Assembly: GCF_030409305.1 (NCBI RefSeq)
Contig: NZ_JAUFPQ010000009.1
Span: forward strand, 62,001-126,000
DNA: 64,000 nt
Reading direction: 5' to 3'
Source of the DNA: Halomonas maura
GTDB taxonomy: Bacteria > Pseudomonadota > Gammaproteobacteria > Pseudomonadales > Halomonadaceae
Below, in pieces: positions 1 to 11,303 of the stretch (position 1 is the first letter of the stretch; every line of letters begins with the position of its first letter). The position numbers were made by a program, and so were the translations under genes. Under the pieces are notes generated by a model, which did not search any database, was not told where the DNA came from, and was given only the letters and a program-made list of their open reading frames with translations.

Positions 1-1
1 C

Positions 2-502
2 TTCCTGTGGCTGTGCGATCTGGCGAGCTTTTTGATCCTGATCGCCCTGTGGACCGAGAGCCGGCTGCTGATCTCCGCCCAGTGGCTGGCGGTGACGGTG
101 GTGGGCGCGCTGTGGGCACTGGATGTGGGGGTGGCACTCGCCACCGGGGTGCACCCCATCGGGGGGACCGAGTACATGTTCAACGCCGCCCGCCCGCTGG
201 CCTTTCGGCTGCTCTCGCTGTTCCATCTGCTGCTGCCGCTGGTGGCGGGCTACGGCGTGTGGCGGCTGGGCTATGATCGCCGCGGCCTGGGGTGGCAGGT
301 CGCCCTGACCTGGCTGGTGATTCCGCTGAGCTACGTCGTCACCGACGCCGAGCGCAACATCAACTGGGTGCAGGGACCCTTCGGACAGCCACAAGCGACC
401 CTCGATCCGCTGGTGTATCTCGTCGGCCTGATGCTGGCCTGGCCCCTGGTGCTCTATCTGCCGGTGCACCTGGCGACCCTGGCCCTGCGTCGCCGTCCTT
501 GA
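2..502 (+). CDS. Membrane protein of unknown function, 5' end outside window
   Basis: An open frame runs in from the left edge and stops at 502, giving 166 visible residues. It is very hydrophobic, with at least four likely membrane spans (around residues 8-45, 65-90, 97-115 and 135-160) and an Arg-rich end. The true start lies upstream of the window; a TTG at 32 is only an internal possibility. It converges on the helicase gene with 4 bp between the stops. I do not recognise the family. Confidence 0.6.
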   Translation, partial: FLWLCDLASFLILIALWTESRLLISAQWLAVTVVGALWALDVGVALATGVHPIGGTEYMFNAARPLAFRLLSLFHLLLPLVAGYGVWRLGYDRRGLGWQVALTWLVIPLSYVVTDAERNINWVQGPFGQPQATLDPLVYLVGLMLAWPLVLYLPVHLATLALRRRP

Positions 503-506
503 GGCG

Positions 507-2471
<1,965 letters not shown>

Positions 2472-2585
2472 GCGCGCTCCTGGGCCGTCACAAGGGGGGG
2501 CCACAGGATACACCTTGGCAGGAGCGATGACCCGCACCGCCTCCCCTTGGCATAATGGGCCGTTTACGGGCCCCAAGGATGTCAC

Positions 2586-4025
2586 ATGACCGCATGGAGC
2601 AAGCTGCTCGTCGCCACCACGCGGCTGATCGACCTGCATGACAGCGCCCACGAGCCGGGTTCGCCCTTCGTGCAGGTCAGCCAGGAGAGTCGACGGGGCT
2701 GGCGTGACGGCTATTGGCTGGATCTCGGTTGCCTGCTGCTGGAACACCTGCTCGATGTCGATTTTGCCACCAACAGCGCCTTCGTTTCCCAGGCCCGCTG
2801 CCTGGCTTGGCTGAAGAGCTATTATCCCGATCTGGTACACGACGACCTGGCGTTCGTCATCAACCTGCTGGCCACGCCCAGCGAACTGCACTTTCGCCAG
2901 TCGTCCCCAACACCGGACGTGCGACAGGCCCCCCCGGCAGCCGAGCAGGCGTCGCGCGGCGCACGCAGCACCAAGCGCACGGCGTTGATCGAGAAGCAGG
3001 GCCAGACCGGCCAGGTGCGCCTGACGCCCAGCGGCCGCCAGGCCGTGACCCTGGCCGGCCAGGTCGAGGACCTGCTGTATTCCGAGTACGACGCGGCCAA
3101 GGTGCTGGCGGCGCTGGCGCGGGGCGACTTCGCGCGGATACCCGATATCACCAACCAGATCCTGCTGGCCATTCGCGCCTTGACCCAGGAACTGCGCCGG
3201 GTCCGCGAGAACCCCACCCGGGAGGGCAAGCTCTCGGCGCTGCTGGATAACGAGCGGCACTATCACAATGCCCTGTCGAGCATTCAGCAGACGCTGCTCG
3301 ATGCCCGGGCACAGCTCGGCACGCCGCGGCTGATGGAACGCTTCGAGGCCTGGCGCGAGGCCCAGGCCGAGGACTGGGACCTGCGCATGCTGTCCGGCGC
3401 CATCGGTCGGGTGCTCACCGCCATCGAGAACCTGTCGCGGCGCCTCTCGGAGCTGCTCGCCGATATCGCCGAGGGGCGCGTCCAGTCGATGGGCGTGGTC
3501 GACTTTGCCGGCCTGGCCCGGGCCCTGTTGACCGCCTCGCCGCAACCGAGGCTGCAGGCGGCGCTGGTCAAGCGCATGATGCCCTTCCACCAGGCGGTGG
3601 CGGTGCCGCGCCTGGCGCCGCTGCTGCCGCTGCTCGAGACGCGCCGGGCCGAGACCAGCCATGCCGCCCTGGTGTTCGACGAGACCGACGACGCCCGCCC
3701 GCAGGACCCGCTGCTGGCGCGCTTCCTCGAGGCCCGGGGGCCAGCATTGCGGCGCCGGGTGGCGCGCGAACCGCTGTCGCTGCCCGAGGCGCTGGCCGAG
3801 GGCTGGCACCGCTTCGAGGAGGCCGATTGCCTGCCTCAGCTGCTCAACGTCTTCGTCGATACCCAGCAACTCGACGAGGCCCTGGCGGTGGGTATCGAGG
3901 CCCGGCCCTTCCGGCTGGACCTGCCCGACGGCCGATGCATCGAGGGCCACGTGACGCCCAGCCTGAGGCTCGCCACCGCGGCCGACGGGTCGCCCCTTGC
4001 CACGCAACCGGAAGCTCCGCAATGA
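2586..4025 (+). CDS. jetA: Wadjet JetA / MksF-like kleisin subunit
   Basis: 479 aa, first gene of a four-gene SMC operon. By position and overall character (an N-terminal winged-helix-like segment, then long helical stretches around residues 150-350) it is the MukF/kleisin-like subunit that bridges the SMC heads. No catalytic motif is seen or expected. An AAGGA ribosome site at 2575-2580 precedes the ATG. Its TGA overlaps the next start as ATGA at 4022-4025. The assignment rests mainly on the ordered neighbours (JetB-size protein, giant SMC, Toprim protein) because primary sequence conservation in this family is weak. Known role of the complex: recognition and cleavage of small circular DNA. 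Confidence 0.75.
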   Translation: MTAWSKLLVATTRLIDLHDSAHEPGSPFVQVSQESRRGWRDGYWLDLGCLLLEHLLDVDFATNSAFVSQARCLAWLKSYYPDLVHDDLAFVINLLATPSELHFRQSSPTPDVRQAPPAAEQASRGARSTKRTALIEKQGQTGQVRLTPSGRQAVTLAGQVEDLLYSEYDAAKVLAALARGDFARIPDITNQILLAIRALTQELRRVRENPTREGKLSALLDNERHYHNALSSIQQTLLDARAQLGTPRLMERFEAWREAQAEDWDLRMLSGAIGRVLTAIENLSRRLSELLADIAEGRVQSMGVVDFAGLARALLTASPQPRLQAALVKRMMPFHQAVAVPRLAPLLPLLETRRAETSHAALVFDETDDARPQDPLLARFLEARGPALRRRVAREPLSLPEALAEGWHRFEEADCLPQLLNVFVDTQQLDEALAVGIEARPFRLDLPDGRCIEGHVTPSLRLATAADGSPLATQPEAPQ

Positions 4026-4840
4026 ACATGACCGAGATGGGCGAGGTGGTCGCCTACCTGCTGCGCTACCGCAGCGCCGAACGCCAGCCGGGCAGCGGCC
4101 GCAAGCGCCGTGCGGCCCGGGAAGGCCAGCTCTCCGAGCGCGATGTCTGCGCCCTGATCGACGATGCCAGCGATGCCGAGCGCGAGGCCCTGCGCGATTT
4201 CCTGGCCGGGCAGGGCCTGCGGCTGCGGGTCCTGGAGGCCGGCGACTACCCGGGCATCACCCCGGGGTCACGCTACTATGCGCTGTTGCCCGACCCCGAG
4301 CTCGAGCAGCCACCGCTCTATACCCGGGAGCCGGTGTTTGATGCCCTGCGCCTGCGACAGGAGAGCCGCGCTGAGCTGGCCCAGTGGTACCTGCAGCTGT
4401 GGCTGCTGATGCACACTCTGCTCTACACCCGCTACAACCGGGCGCTGTCCGACGTCAGCCGCTACCAGGAGGCGACCTTCTCGGCGCCCGAGCTGGTGGA
4501 GCTGATGCGCGACCAGCTCGAGGCCCTGCGCGGCCTGGGCGAGACGGTGCCGGAGGCCAACCTGTCACTGCTCGACGAGCGCGGCGAGGACATCAGCCGG
4601 CGGGTGCGGGCCTTCATCGACCTGCAGGTCCGCGCCGGCTTGCTGGAACCCCTGCGCGAGGCCGCCGAGGAGGGCGGCGAGGTCTGGCAGCAGACCCTGC
4701 TCGGCGCCCTGGAGAGCGAGCAGGTCGGCATTCACCAACTGGGGCACCTGCAGGCCCTGGCCGAGGGACGGCTCGAGGAGCCGGGCACTGCCCAGGACGA
4801 GGTCGGGTCGGAACAGGGTGCCGAGGAGGGCCAGCCATGA
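4022..4840 (+). CDS. jetB: Wadjet JetB / MksE-like subunit
   Basis: 272 aa, starting inside the jetA stop. Mostly helical, with a compact tandem winged-helix-like core (residues about 40-215) and an acidic, Gln/Glu-rich tail ending AEEGQP. Size and place between the kleisin and the SMC match MksE/JetB, the KITE-type partner that decorates the kleisin. No enzyme motif. Its stop overlaps an ATG at 4837 that belongs not to full jetC but to a truncated duplicate of the jetC start. The last 18 bases of jetB, including the GGAGGG ribosome site, are repeated before the genuine jetC at 5025. Confidence 0.7.
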   Translation: MNMTEMGEVVAYLLRYRSAERQPGSGRKRRAAREGQLSERDVCALIDDASDAEREALRDFLAGQGLRLRVLEAGDYPGITPGSRYYALLPDPELEQPPLYTREPVFDALRLRQESRAELAQWYLQLWLLMHTLLYTRYNRALSDVSRYQEATFSAPELVELMRDQLEALRGLGETVPEANLSLLDERGEDISRRVRAFIDLQVRAGLLEPLREAAEEGGEVWQQTLLGALESEQVGIHQLGHLQALAEGRLEEPGTAQDEVGSEQGAEEGQP

Positions 4841-5195
4841 GCGTGATCAACCGCATCGAGGTGGCCAACCTGCTCAACAAGCATGGCGACGTGGCGTCCC
4901 CCTGGGAGGCCAGGAGGCGCCACCGGCTGCTCGACCTGCGCGGTCAGTCGAGTGCCATCAGTAGGGAGAATGGTTTCGGCCAGGACAGGACCCTGGCCGA
5001 GGCGCGTGCCGAGGAGGGCAAGCCATGAGCGTGATCAACCGCATCGAGGTGGCCAACCTGCTCAACAAGCATGGCGACGTGGCGTCCCCCTGGGAGGCCA
5101 AGATGCGCCACCTGCTGCTCGACCTGCGCGGTCAGTCGAGTGCCATCAGCATGGAGAATGGGTTCGGCAAGACCACCCTGGCCGAAGCCCTGATC
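4819..5195 (+). repeat. Tandem duplication, period 188 bp, at the jetB/jetC junction
   Basis: Each unit begins with the jetB tail and ribosome site (TGCCGAGGAGGGC[C/A]AGCC) and continues into the jetC start. Copy A starts at 4819 and copy B at 5007. Identity is complete over the first ~76 nt after the ATG and decays after that. The unit length is not a multiple of three, so copy A ends in a stop rather than fusing in frame to copy B. Confidence 0.85.
4837..5028 (+). pseudogene. 63-codon truncated duplicate of the jetC N-terminus, in the operon
   Basis: An ATG overlapping the jetB stop opens a 63-codon frame that copies the first ~55 codons of jetC, then switches to a copy of the jetB tail (AEEGKP) and stops in an ATGA overlap with the real jetC start at 5025. 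The first ~76 nt are identical to jetC. The rest carries substitutions plus one 3-nt insertion. The changes hit key positions: ENGFGKTTL of the Walker A becomes ENGFGQDRTL, removing the nucleotide-binding Lys, and both internal Met codons become Arg. It cannot make an ATPase. It could be a decaying duplication, a short peptide, or a coupling relay that ribosomes must cross between jetB and jetC. Confidence 0.8.
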
Positions 5196-8100
5196 GGGCT
5201 GCTGTCCCGTGACAAGACCCTGCTGACGCGAACCCGCCGCAAGTGCTCGCCGACCCAGGTGGCCGGCCAGGGACGCAGCTGGAGCCACCTGCGGGTGGAG
5301 TTTCGCTCGCGCAGCGGCCAGGGCGGCCAGGAGGACATGCTGGCGGCGGCGGGCGAGGAGGTCGCCGGCGAGACCTTCGTCTTCGGTTTCTACGGCTACA
5401 GCGACGGCAGCGGCCTGTCCTTCTATCACTACACCGGCCGGCTGGAAGACGTCCCGGTGCACCACCAGACCGCCGACGGCAAGCTGGCGCTCTACGCCAA
5501 CAGCGACGTCAAGACGGCCATGGGCCGCCAGGGCGTGCGCCTCACGCTCAACCGCGAGGAGTGGCTCGAGGCGGTGGGGGGGCATGTCTCGCGCCGGGAA
5601 CTGGTGCAGCTCGCCGCCTTCCAGAAGGATGGTGGCGCCGACAAGAGCCAGATCTTCAACGCCATCCGCCCGCGAGCCGGCGAGAAGGCCGACCAGGCCT
5701 TCTTCTTCGAGGTGCTGGCCCCGGAAATTCTCTCCGGCGCCACCCGCGGCGAGACCGACGAGGGTGAGGAGTTGATCGAGGAGGTCATCCTCAACTCCGG
5801 GACCAATATCACCGAGCTGCGCCACCGCCTCGAGGAGGCGGAACGCGACCAGCGGCGTACCGGGGACAAGGTGGACTGCCTCGCCGGCCTGACCGCCCGG
5901 GGCGAGGCACTGGTCGAGGCGCGTGGTCGGCTCACCGCGCTGGACCGGGGGCTGGCCGCCAGCGAGCGACTGCTCGGCGGCCAGGCGCTGAGCGGCCTGC
6001 CGGGGGTGCCGCAGCGGCCGAGTGACGGTGACGAGGCCGAGCGGCTGGCGGGGTTTGCCTGGGGCGCCGGTGACACCGGCCGCCCCCGGGTCTCGGTGTG
6101 GCTGCTGTCGCGGCTCAGCGGCCTCGGCGAGCGCCGCTTGCGCCAGCTGCTCGCCGACCAGGGGCTGAGGGTGGACAATCATCGCCGGCTGATCCATCTG
6201 CCCGAGGCGCCCTGGGTCGCCGGCCGGGACGTCGCCCATCTGGGCTTCGAGGCCGCCCGGGACTGGCTGGCGGGCAGCCTGGCCTTCGATGACGACGGCG
6301 CCCGGCATCGTGCCGTTTCGGCCCTCGAGGAGGGGGCCGAGGCCTTCGAGGCCCTGGATGGCAACCGCTTCCGGGACGAGGTGATCGCCGACCGGCACTA
6401 CCTGGCCGAACTGGACCGCGACCTGGCGCGGCTCGACGACGAGGCCGAGCGGCTCGACCAGCAGCGCGAGGGGTTAGCGTCCCGCCAGCGCGAGTTCGTC
6501 GACAACCAGAGCTTCTTCACCCAGGCCCTGTCCGAGGGGCTCTTCGACGAGGCCGAGCTGGAAGCGCCCATGGCCACTGCCGAGGCCTGCCGGGCCGAGG
6601 CGGCCTCGGCCCGGCAGGCGCTGCTGGACCACACCACCCGGGTGGGCGAGCTCTCGCGGATCGCCGAGTGGCACGACGCCTTCCGCCGCGAGCACCCCGG
6701 GCTCGACCCGGAGGCGCTGCTGGAGGAGAAGCGGGAGCGCCAGGCGACCCTCGAGGCGGCGCGCCACGCCGCGACGGTCGAACGCGATAGCGCCGCCGAC
6801 GCCGTCGAGACCGCGCGTGAAGCGCTTGGCCGCCTCGACGGGGAGCGTCAACGGCTCGCCGGGGAGCGTGCCCCCCTCGAGCAGGGACGGGCACCCTGGG
6901 AGGCCTTCCGTCGCGGCTGGCCCGACGAGGCGGTGTCCGGCTTCTGGGCCGGTCGCAAGGCGGCGCTGGCCGAGCTCGACGAGGCCTGTCGCGAGGCGCG
7001 GCGGCAACGCGAGGAGGCCGAGCGGCGTCGGGCGCGGCTGACGCCGCTGGCCGAGGCCGCGGGGCACTATCGCCGCCTCCACGGCGAGGACGAGCCCGTC
7101 CACCTGCGTGACCGCCTGCACGCCGAGTCGCGTACCCTCGCCGACGAGGCCCACCGGCTCGAGGCCGAGGAGGCGCGGCTGCGGGAGTTGCAGGCGGCAC
7201 GCCTGGCCTTCGCCGAGCTCAGCGAGCTGGCTCCCACGGACTGGCTGCGGGACGCGCGGCGACGCTATCCGCGGCTGCTCGCCGAGGCGGAGCAGCTCGA
7301 GGTCGAGCTGGCCCGGCGCGAGGCCTACCTGGAACAGCTGAATCGCGACCCGCTGGAGCGCCGTGCCGTGGAAGCCGAGGCCCATGCCTGCCTGGACGCC
7401 GCCGGGATCGCCTGGCAACCGCTGCATGGGGTGCTCAACGATCCGGCGCACCCCGAGGAACGGCGCCGGGACTGGCTGGCCCAGGCCGCCGGCCTGCTGT
7501 TCGCACCGGTCGTCCAGGGCGCCGAGGCCGCCATTGCCGCGGCCGAGGCCCTGGTCGAGGCGGGGCTGGCGGTACCGGTAGTCGAGCGCGACCGTCTCGC
7601 CGAGTGTCTGGTGGCAGAGGCGTCGCCGCTGGGGGCGATCCAGGGGATCGAGACCCTGGCGGTGAAGGCCGCCCTGGACCCGCGCCACCTGGAGGCCCTG
7701 CGCGCGGCCACCCAGCGGCGCCTGGACGCGGATCGTCAGCGTCGTGAGGCGCTCGCGGCCGAGTGTCATCGCCTCGACCCCCACGGCGAGCGCCATGCAC
7801 TGGCCCACCAGGCACTGGCGGCCGACGAGGCGGACGTCGAAACGGCGCTGCCGCGGCTGGGGGACCAGCGCGAGGCCCTCGAGGCACGTCGCCAGGCGCT
7901 GGCCCCGCGGCTGACCGAGGATGCCCTGAGCTGCATCGATGATTACCAGCGGTTTCTCCAGGAGGGTGGCCAGATCGCCCTCGAGGAAGCCGCCGAGGAG
8001 ACGCTCGCCGCCGAGACGCGCCTGGCCGAGGCCGAGCCGGCCCGCGAGCGTGCCGCCCGGGAGCTCCAGGCCCACGGCGACACCTGGCTGGCCGCCGAGC

Positions 8101-9914
8101 GATTCGCCGATGCCGGGGGCGCACAGCGCCTGGCCGAGCTGGAGGAGCGCCTGGCCGGTCTCGATGAGCAGTGGCAGCAGGCCGAGACGCGACGGGCGGC
8201 CGCGGCCGACGCCCTGGAGGCGGCGCGTCGACGACTCGACGATCTCGAGGGCCAGTTGCAGGGCCTGTTCGCCGATGGCGAGCGGGACCGGCTCCAGGCC
8301 CTGGCGGAGTACGAGCGCCAGGAGGGGCCGGCCTTCATGGCCGGGGCCGAGGCGCGCCAGGCGACCCTCGAGGCGGCCCAGGCGCGGGCCAGCCGGCGTG
8401 CCGATTTCGACTTCGAACGAATCCGCGCCTACCTGGCGGTGCGCGATGCCAGCGGCGGCAGCCAGGCCCTGGAGCGCGATCTTGCCCACCTCAAGCGCCG
8501 ACTGAAGGAGGCCCGGGAGGCGCGCAAGGCCAAGGACCGCGAACGCCGCGACGTCCAGGCGCGCCTGACCGAGCAGCAGGCCGCCCTGGGCTGGGTGGAC
8601 CAGCTGGGCATCGCCTGGCTGGAGGCGGTTCGCCAGTTGCCGGAGGGCTGGGCGCGGCGGCTCGGGGACCCGCTGTCACCGAGCGAGTCCAGCTGGCCCG
8701 CGGACGCCCCGCAGGCCGAGGCGCGCGAGTCGGCGCTGGCCCGCTGGCGAGCCCTCGCCGGCGGCGCGGAGGCGATGGAGCTCGTCGATCTGGAAGGCTG
8801 CCAGCAGTCGCTGCTCGACGCCCTCGGCGAGATGAACCTCGGCGAGCGGGCGCGCGAACGCGAGCGCCAGGCCCGCCAGGTGGCCGAGGTCGAGCGGGCC
8901 CTGACCGCGGCCCTGGAGGAGAGTGCCCACAGCCGCCTGTTCAACGAGACCGAGCGGGCCCGGCTGGCGTCCCTGCAGGGGGTGACCGAGGCGGCCCTGG
9001 CCGATCTGGCCGGCCTGCATGCCCAGCTCGACGAGCAGCTGGCGGAGCATCGCGGCCGGGTCGCACGCCTGCAGGGCTCCCGCGACCAGATCGAGGGCAC
9101 CCTGGTCGAGCGGCTCAGTTCGATCATCGGCGATGCCGCCGGCAACCTGGACATCCTCAAGCGCGTGGCCCGGCGTGGCAGCGAGCGTCGCGATGGCGAT
9201 GCCGGCGCCTATTTCGAGGTCAGGGCCGGGCTGATCGGCGGTGAACAGCTCCGCGAGCTGATCGTCACCCTGCTGGCCGATATCGACGAGCACCAGGCGG
9301 CCCTGCGCCGGCGTGCCGAGCGCGACGGCGGCCTGGCCGAGGGCGAGGCGCTGCGGCGCGACGACGAGCTGCTGGGGCAGATTCGCCGGCGTATCTATCG
9401 CGGCCTCTTCCACGACGTGGCGATCCGCCTCAAGCACGATGCCATCCGCCCCCATGGACGACTGTTCTCGCTCAACGAGGCGATGTCGGAGGGCCAGCGC
9501 GAGGCGGTGTCGCTGATGTGGCTGGTCAAGCTCTCCGAGTTCGCCATCGAGCGCGAGCTGCGCGAGTTGCCCGGGCATCACAAGCGCCGCGCCCGGGCCA
9601 GCCGCGAGAGCGTGATCCTGCTCGATGGCCTGTTCTCCAAGCTCTCCCATCGCCGCCTGATCCAGGATTCCCTGGAGTCGCTGCGCAATACCCGCGGGCG
9701 CTTCCAGATGATCGGGCTGATCCATAATCCCAACTACGAGAACGATGCCGAGATCTTCCCGACCTATCTGGTGGGCAGCGTCATCGGTGGCGTGCAGGGG
9801 CAGGGCGGACACGTGATGGTCCGCGACGGGCGAGTGGCCGCCCCCGAGTCCCTGGGGAGAGGTGAGGGGGAGGCGAGCCTGTTCGGCATCCATGTCACGG
9901 AGGCAGCGACATGA
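5025..9914 (+). CDS. jetC: Wadjet JetC / MksB-like SMC ATPase
   Basis: 1629 aa SMC-type motor of the complex, and the largest protein here. The N-terminal head has Walker A ENGFGKTTL with K49. A very long Glu/Arg/Ala-rich coiled coil fills roughly residues 230-1400, interrupted by less regular segments. The C-terminal head has an ABC-signature-like MSEGQREAVSL at about 1487 and a Walker B strand VILLDG at 1530-1535. The residue after the Walker B Asp1534 is Gly, where SMC and ABC ATPases usually have the catalytic Glu. The start is at the ATGA overlap with the small duplicate. The end overlaps jetD (ATGA, 9911-9914). Family knowledge: loop extrusion on DNA, with JetD as nuclease. Confidence 0.85.
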   Translation: MSVINRIEVANLLNKHGDVASPWEAKMRHLLLDLRGQSSAISMENGFGKTTLAEALIGLLSRDKTLLTRTRRKCSPTQVAGQGRSWSHLRVEFRSRSGQGGQEDMLAAAGEEVAGETFVFGFYGYSDGSGLSFYHYTGRLEDVPVHHQTADGKLALYANSDVKTAMGRQGVRLTLNREEWLEAVGGHVSRRELVQLAAFQKDGGADKSQIFNAIRPRAGEKADQAFFFEVLAPEILSGATRGETDEGEELIEEVILNSGTNITELRHRLEEAERDQRRTGDKVDCLAGLTARGEALVEARGRLTALDRGLAASERLLGGQALSGLPGVPQRPSDGDEAERLAGFAWGAGDTGRPRVSVWLLSRLSGLGERRLRQLLADQGLRVDNHRRLIHLPEAPWVAGRDVAHLGFEAARDWLAGSLAFDDDGARHRAVSALEEGAEAFEALDGNRFRDEVIADRHYLAELDRDLARLDDEAERLDQQREGLASRQREFVDNQSFFTQALSEGLFDEAELEAPMATAEACRAEAASARQALLDHTTRVGELSRIAEWHDAFRREHPGLDPEALLEEKRERQATLEAARHAATVERDSAADAVETAREALGRLDGERQRLAGERAPLEQGRAPWEAFRRGWPDEAVSGFWAGRKAALAELDEACREARRQREEAERRRARLTPLAEAAGHYRRLHGEDEPVHLRDRLHAESRTLADEAHRLEAEEARLRELQAARLAFAELSELAPTDWLRDARRRYPRLLAEAEQLEVELARREAYLEQLNRDPLERRAVEAEAHACLDAAGIAWQPLHGVLNDPAHPEERRRDWLAQAAGLLFAPVVQGAEAAIAAAEALVEAGLAVPVVERDRLAECLVAEASPLGAIQGIETLAVKAALDPRHLEALRAATQRRLDADRQRREALAAECHRLDPHGERHALAHQALAADEADVETALPRLGDQREALEARRQALAPRLTEDALSCIDDYQRFLQEGGQIALEEAAEETLAAETRLAEAEPARERAARELQAHGDTWLAAERFADAGGAQRLAELEERLAGLDEQWQQAETRRAAAADALEAARRRLDDLEGQLQGLFADGERDRLQALAEYERQEGPAFMAGAEARQATLEAAQARASRRADFDFERIRAYLAVRDASGGSQALERDLAHLKRRLKEAREARKAKDRERRDVQARLTEQQAALGWVDQLGIAWLEAVRQLPEGWARRLGDPLSPSESSWPADAPQAEARESALARWRALAGGAEAMELVDLEGCQQSLLDALGEMNLGERARERERQARQVAEVERALTAALEESAHSRLFNETERARLASLQGVTEAALADLAGLHAQLDEQLAEHRGRVARLQGSRDQIEGTLVERLSSIIGDAAGNLDILKRVARRGSERRDGDAGAYFEVRAGLIGGEQLRELIVTLLADIDEHQAALRRRAERDGGLAEGEALRRDDELLGQIRRRIYRGLFHDVAIRLKHDAIRPHGRLFSLNEAMSEGQREAVSLMWLVKLSEFAIERELRELPGHHKRRARASRESVILLDGLFSKLSHRRLIQDSLESLRNTRGRFQMIGLIHNPNYENDAEIFPTYLVGSVIGGVQGQGGHVMVRDGRVAAPESLGRGEGEASLFGIHVTEAAT

Positions 9915-10990
9915 GCACGACCGGCGAGGCGGCCCGGGCCGTCCAGGCCTGGCTGGAGGCGGACTGGTGCCGGCAGTACCGGCGCCGGGGAGCGAGACGC
10001 TGGCGTAGCGATACCCTGGTGCGTCGCCTGTGCCGGGAAGGCATCTGCGACTCGCAGCTGGCGGGGTGGCAGGCCCTGGCCGAGTTGGCCCGCTTCGGCA
10101 TCCTCGATGCCCCCGAGGCCCTGCGGCACCGTGTCCCGGTTCGGCTCGGCCTGTCGGAGGGCGAGTGCCACCGGCTGCGCGAGGGGATGGTCCATCCCGA
10201 TGCCTCCCTGGGGCTGACGGCCGACCAGACCCTCCCGTGGGGCCTGGCCCTGGAGCGCCGCCTCGATGACTGGTCGCTGGCGGACCAGCGCCGCCTGGCC
10301 CAGGGCCTGCGCCGCCTCGCCGCCGACCTGCCCGACGCCTATGGCCTGAGCGCCAAGGTCGCCAGTGCCCGCTACCTGCTGGGCAGCAGCAAGCTGCTCG
10401 AGGCCCTGCCGGGCGAACTGGTGCGCAGCTTCGGCATCGAGCCGCGTGACTTCCGTGCCGCGCCGGTGTGGCTGCTGGCCGCCATGCCCGAGGCGCCCGA
10501 GGGCCTGCTGCTGATCGAGAACCCGCAGAGCTATGCCCAGGCCTGCCGGGTCGGACTGGATCGCCGCCTCGCCCTGGTGTGCAGCTTCGGCTACGGTCTC
10601 TCGCTTGGCGAGTCGATGCTCGACCCGGCGGCCGTGCGCCTGGTCGGCGAGCAGGGGCTGTCCCACGCGCTGACGGCATTGCTCAGCCTGCCGTCGCCGA
10701 CCTACTGGGGGGATCTCGACCCCGAGGGGCTGCGGATCTATCGGCGCCTGAAGGCGCAGCTGCCCGCCTTGCGATTGTCCGCGTTGCTCGACCCCATGGC
10801 CTCGGCGCTGGCGGGGGAGGGCGGCCATCCGCTGCATCGCCTGACCGGCAAGGAGGGGCAGCGCCCGGCCGGTGACTGGACGCGCGGAGTCGATCAGGAA
10901 TGGCTGGAGGATGCGACGGTGGCCGGACTGGGCGGGCAGCCGCTGTCTTCGTCCCTCGAGACCGCCTGGATGGCGGCCCTGACGGACTAG
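9911..10990 (+). CDS. jetD: Wadjet JetD / MksG-like Toprim nuclease subunit
   Basis: 359 aa. The N-terminal half (to about 190) looks like a helical/winged-helix arm. The C-terminal half carries a Toprim core: the conserved Glu in LLLIENPQS (E203) and the DxD in YWGDLDPEGL (D268, D270). These are the metal ligands expected of the topoisomerase VI-A-like nuclease of Wadjet. Last gene of the operon, translationally coupled to jetC by ATGA. Catalytic residues look intact, so cleavage should be possible. The subtype is not assigned: I cannot separate Wadjet classes by eye. Confidence 0.8.
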   Translation: MSTTGEAARAVQAWLEADWCRQYRRRGARRWRSDTLVRRLCREGICDSQLAGWQALAELARFGILDAPEALRHRVPVRLGLSEGECHRLREGMVHPDASLGLTADQTLPWGLALERRLDDWSLADQRRLAQGLRRLAADLPDAYGLSAKVASARYLLGSSKLLEALPGELVRSFGIEPRDFRAAPVWLLAAMPEAPEGLLLIENPQSYAQACRVGLDRRLALVCSFGYGLSLGESMLDPAAVRLVGEQGLSHALTALLSLPSPTYWGDLDPEGLRIYRRLKAQLPALRLSALLDPMASALAGEGGHPLHRLTGKEGQRPAGDWTRGVDQEWLEDATVAGLGGQPLSSSLETAWMAALTD

Positions 10991-11303
10991 GCCTCGTCTG
11001 AAGAGTCGACGAGCGATGGCCAGGGCTAGGCCCGCTCCCGGCGGGCCAACGCAGTTCCCACATCCATGTGGGTCACAAGGCAAACATCGGTGACAAATCG
11101 GCAAGGACAGTCGATTTGGGCAGCTCCGCTGCTCGCAGAGCGAGCGACATGGAGGTCGCGAGTCAAAAGACGGACCGGGCTCGCGTGCGAGTTTGCGCGG
11201 TGTAAATGAGTACTTTGACCGGGCTCGCGCACGAGCCGATTGTCAACGCCGGATGGGCGAGCACAGGCAGTTGTCAGACAAGGCGTAGTGGGCTGCCGGG
11301 GGC
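10991..11303. other. Intergenic region after jetD with short hairpins
   Basis: Gap between jetD and the convergent diguanylate cyclase gene. It holds a GC hairpin near 11030-11045, a perfect inverted repeat CCCACAT-CC-ATGTGGG at 11057-11072, and a 13-nt direct repeat GACCGGGCTCGCG at 11173 and 11217, each running into a small GC-rich stem. No U-tract marks a clear intrinsic terminator, and no gene is supported. Confidence 0.5.

Noticed and set aside
2472-4022. Minus-strand extension that would make the helicase 1171 aa
   Set aside because: It lies antisense to the whole of jetA, has low-complexity Gln/Arg/Gly content, and the RecQ family N-terminus starts at 2471.
6474-10679. Two ~670-codon minus-strand frames opposite jetC and jetD
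   Set aside because: Both mirror the GC-skewed coiled-coil coding strand and have no recognisable domain.
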